From JALYNX01 sp963749415 (GTDB taxonomy: Bacteria; Actinomycetota; Acidimicrobiia; Spongiisociales; ZC4RG35), in assembly GCA_963749415.1 (NCBI GenBank), contig CAVVMG010000001.1, positions 1,488,001 to 1,552,000 on the forward strand: a stretch of 64,000 nt of DNA. The letters run 5' to 3'. Shown piece by piece: positions 63,516-64,000 of the stretch (position 1 is the first letter of the stretch; every line of letters starts with the position of its first letter). The notes under the pieces are model-generated. The model did not search any database, was not told the DNA's origin, and saw only the letters and a list, made by a program, of their open reading frames with translations. Made by a program: the position numbers and the translations under genes.

Positions 63516-63522
63516 ATGTTCG
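63509..63522. promoter_or_regulatory. LexA-type SOS box at the DUF222-HNH start
   Basis: CGAACATATGTTCG is a perfect palindrome of the CGAAC-N4-GTTCG type, the actinobacterial/Gram-positive LexA box. It overlaps the ATG (63515-63513) and the predicted transcription start, and lies just downstream of the -10 TACGCT (63529-63524, minus strand). Confidence 0.7.
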
Positions 63523-63523
63523 T

Positions 63524-63529
63524 AGCGTA
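63524..63529 (-). promoter_or_regulatory. -10 box (TACGCT), leaderless, DUF222-HNH gene
   Basis: On the minus strand TACGCT is followed by 8 nt and then ATG 63515. It is the same hexamer as at glyA. Confidence 0.45.
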
Positions 63530-63662
63530 ACTACGCCTACCGACAGAATCCAGACCCTTGTTGCCGACAAATCAGGAAAACCGCGAAAATCGAGGGTCAT
63601 CCGAACAAGAACGGGCTGCTGGTAGTTTGGCTCACCAGTCCTACCGGGGAACCTGTCGCTGC

Positions 63663-64000
63663 ATGACTCTGAACAACATCGAGCGGATTCACGCCCGTCA
63701 GGTCCTCGACTCACGGGGTAATCCCACTGTCGAAGCAGAAGTGACCACCGTGGGTGGTGGATGGGGTCGGGCCATCGTCCCCTCCGGTGCATCCACCGGC
63801 GCCATGGAGGCGGTGGAGCTCCGCGATGGGGGGGAGCGCTGGAGCGGGAGAGGGGTCGCCAGGGCGGTCTCCAACGTCACCGGTGTCATCGCCCCGGCAC
63901 TGAACGGGACCGATGTCACCCGTCAGGAGCACATCGACCAGGTGATGCTCGACCTGGATGCCACCCCCAACAAGGGGAACCTGGGCGCCAATGCCATCCT
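63663..64000 (+). CDS. eno: Enolase (partial, 3' end outside window)
   Basis: The first 112 residues of enolase, which converts 2-phosphoglycerate to phosphoenolpyruvate. IERIHARQVLDSRGNPTVEAEV and the active-site loop region VPSGASTGAMEAVELRDGG are diagnostic, followed by LDATPNKGNLGANAI at the edge. ATG 63663; a TAGTTT hexamer at 63622-63627 may be its -10, giving a leader of about 30 nt without an obvious Shine-Dalgarno sequence. Confidence 0.95.
   Translation, partial: MTLNNIERIHARQVLDSRGNPTVEAEVTTVGGGWGRAIVPSGASTGAMEAVELRDGGERWSGRGVARAVSNVTGVIAPALNGTDVTRQEHIDQVMLDLDATPNKGNLGANAI

Overview
The window is about 64 kb of high-GC, densely coded bacterial DNA. Gene content points to Actinobacteria, most likely class Acidimicrobiia or a close relative (inference; no rRNA is present). 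The supporting signs are a paaABCDE operon ending in a TetR gene, nickel superoxide dismutase with a SodX-type protease, a KorAB 2-oxoacid:ferredoxin oxidoreductase, DUF222-HNH and DUF3048 proteins, the mfd - foldase - mazG - eno order, many GTG/TTG starts, and a large set of apparently leaderless genes. No tRNA, rRNA, CRISPR array, insertion sequence or prophage was seen.

Layout. 0-0.8 kb: leftward response regulator and a membrane-anchored protein cut by the left edge. 1-3.5 kb: prmC, a TsaC/Sua5 gene and glyA. 3.6-10.7 kb: complete ATP synthase operon (two small AtpZ/AtpI-type genes, then atpB-E-F-H-A-G-D-C) behind a promoter with a CRP-like palindrome. 10.7-17.5 kb: SRPBCC protein, secreted intradiol-dioxygenase-like lipoprotein, CatI/CatJ-type CoA-transferase, hydrolase-cyclase fusion, ABC-F ATPase, lipoprotein. 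17.5-21.7 kb: phenylacetyl-CoA epoxidase operon paaABCDE plus its probable TetR repressor, with a perfect 20-bp operator placed exactly in the promoter spacer. 21.7-30.5 kb: broken membrane gene, korAB, amidase, DUF3048 lipoprotein, ACT protein and a SodX-AlkA fused frame that is frameshifted, facing sodN at 30.6 kb. 31-42 kb: metG, DMT transporter, lipoprotein, deoC with two aldehyde dehydrogenase genes (one a half-length paralogue), a DUF1990-membrane fusion, a Gfo/Idh/MocA oxidoreductase and a xylulokinase-like kinase. 41.8-49.4 kb: second broken AlkA-type gene, P450, glutamine-synthetase-like ligase, glutamine amidotransferase, second P450, amino-acid/amine permease and an unknown gene; together these look like a gamma-glutamylation route for an amine. 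49.4-64 kb: housekeeping genes (pgl, rplY, pth, glpK, pgsA, mfd, foldase, mazG, eno), with a broken DUF222-HNH gene carrying a LexA-type box lodged between mazG and eno.

Three themes stand out. First, about twenty genes have a TAnnnT -10 hexamer 5-9 nt before the start codon, so leaderless translation looks like the default for monocistronic genes. Second, four genes are broken by frameshifts, all in accessory genes and including two independent AlkA-family glycosylases, while the long housekeeping frames are intact. Third, two genes (catJ-like and the glutamine-synthetase-like gene) seem to start at CTG.
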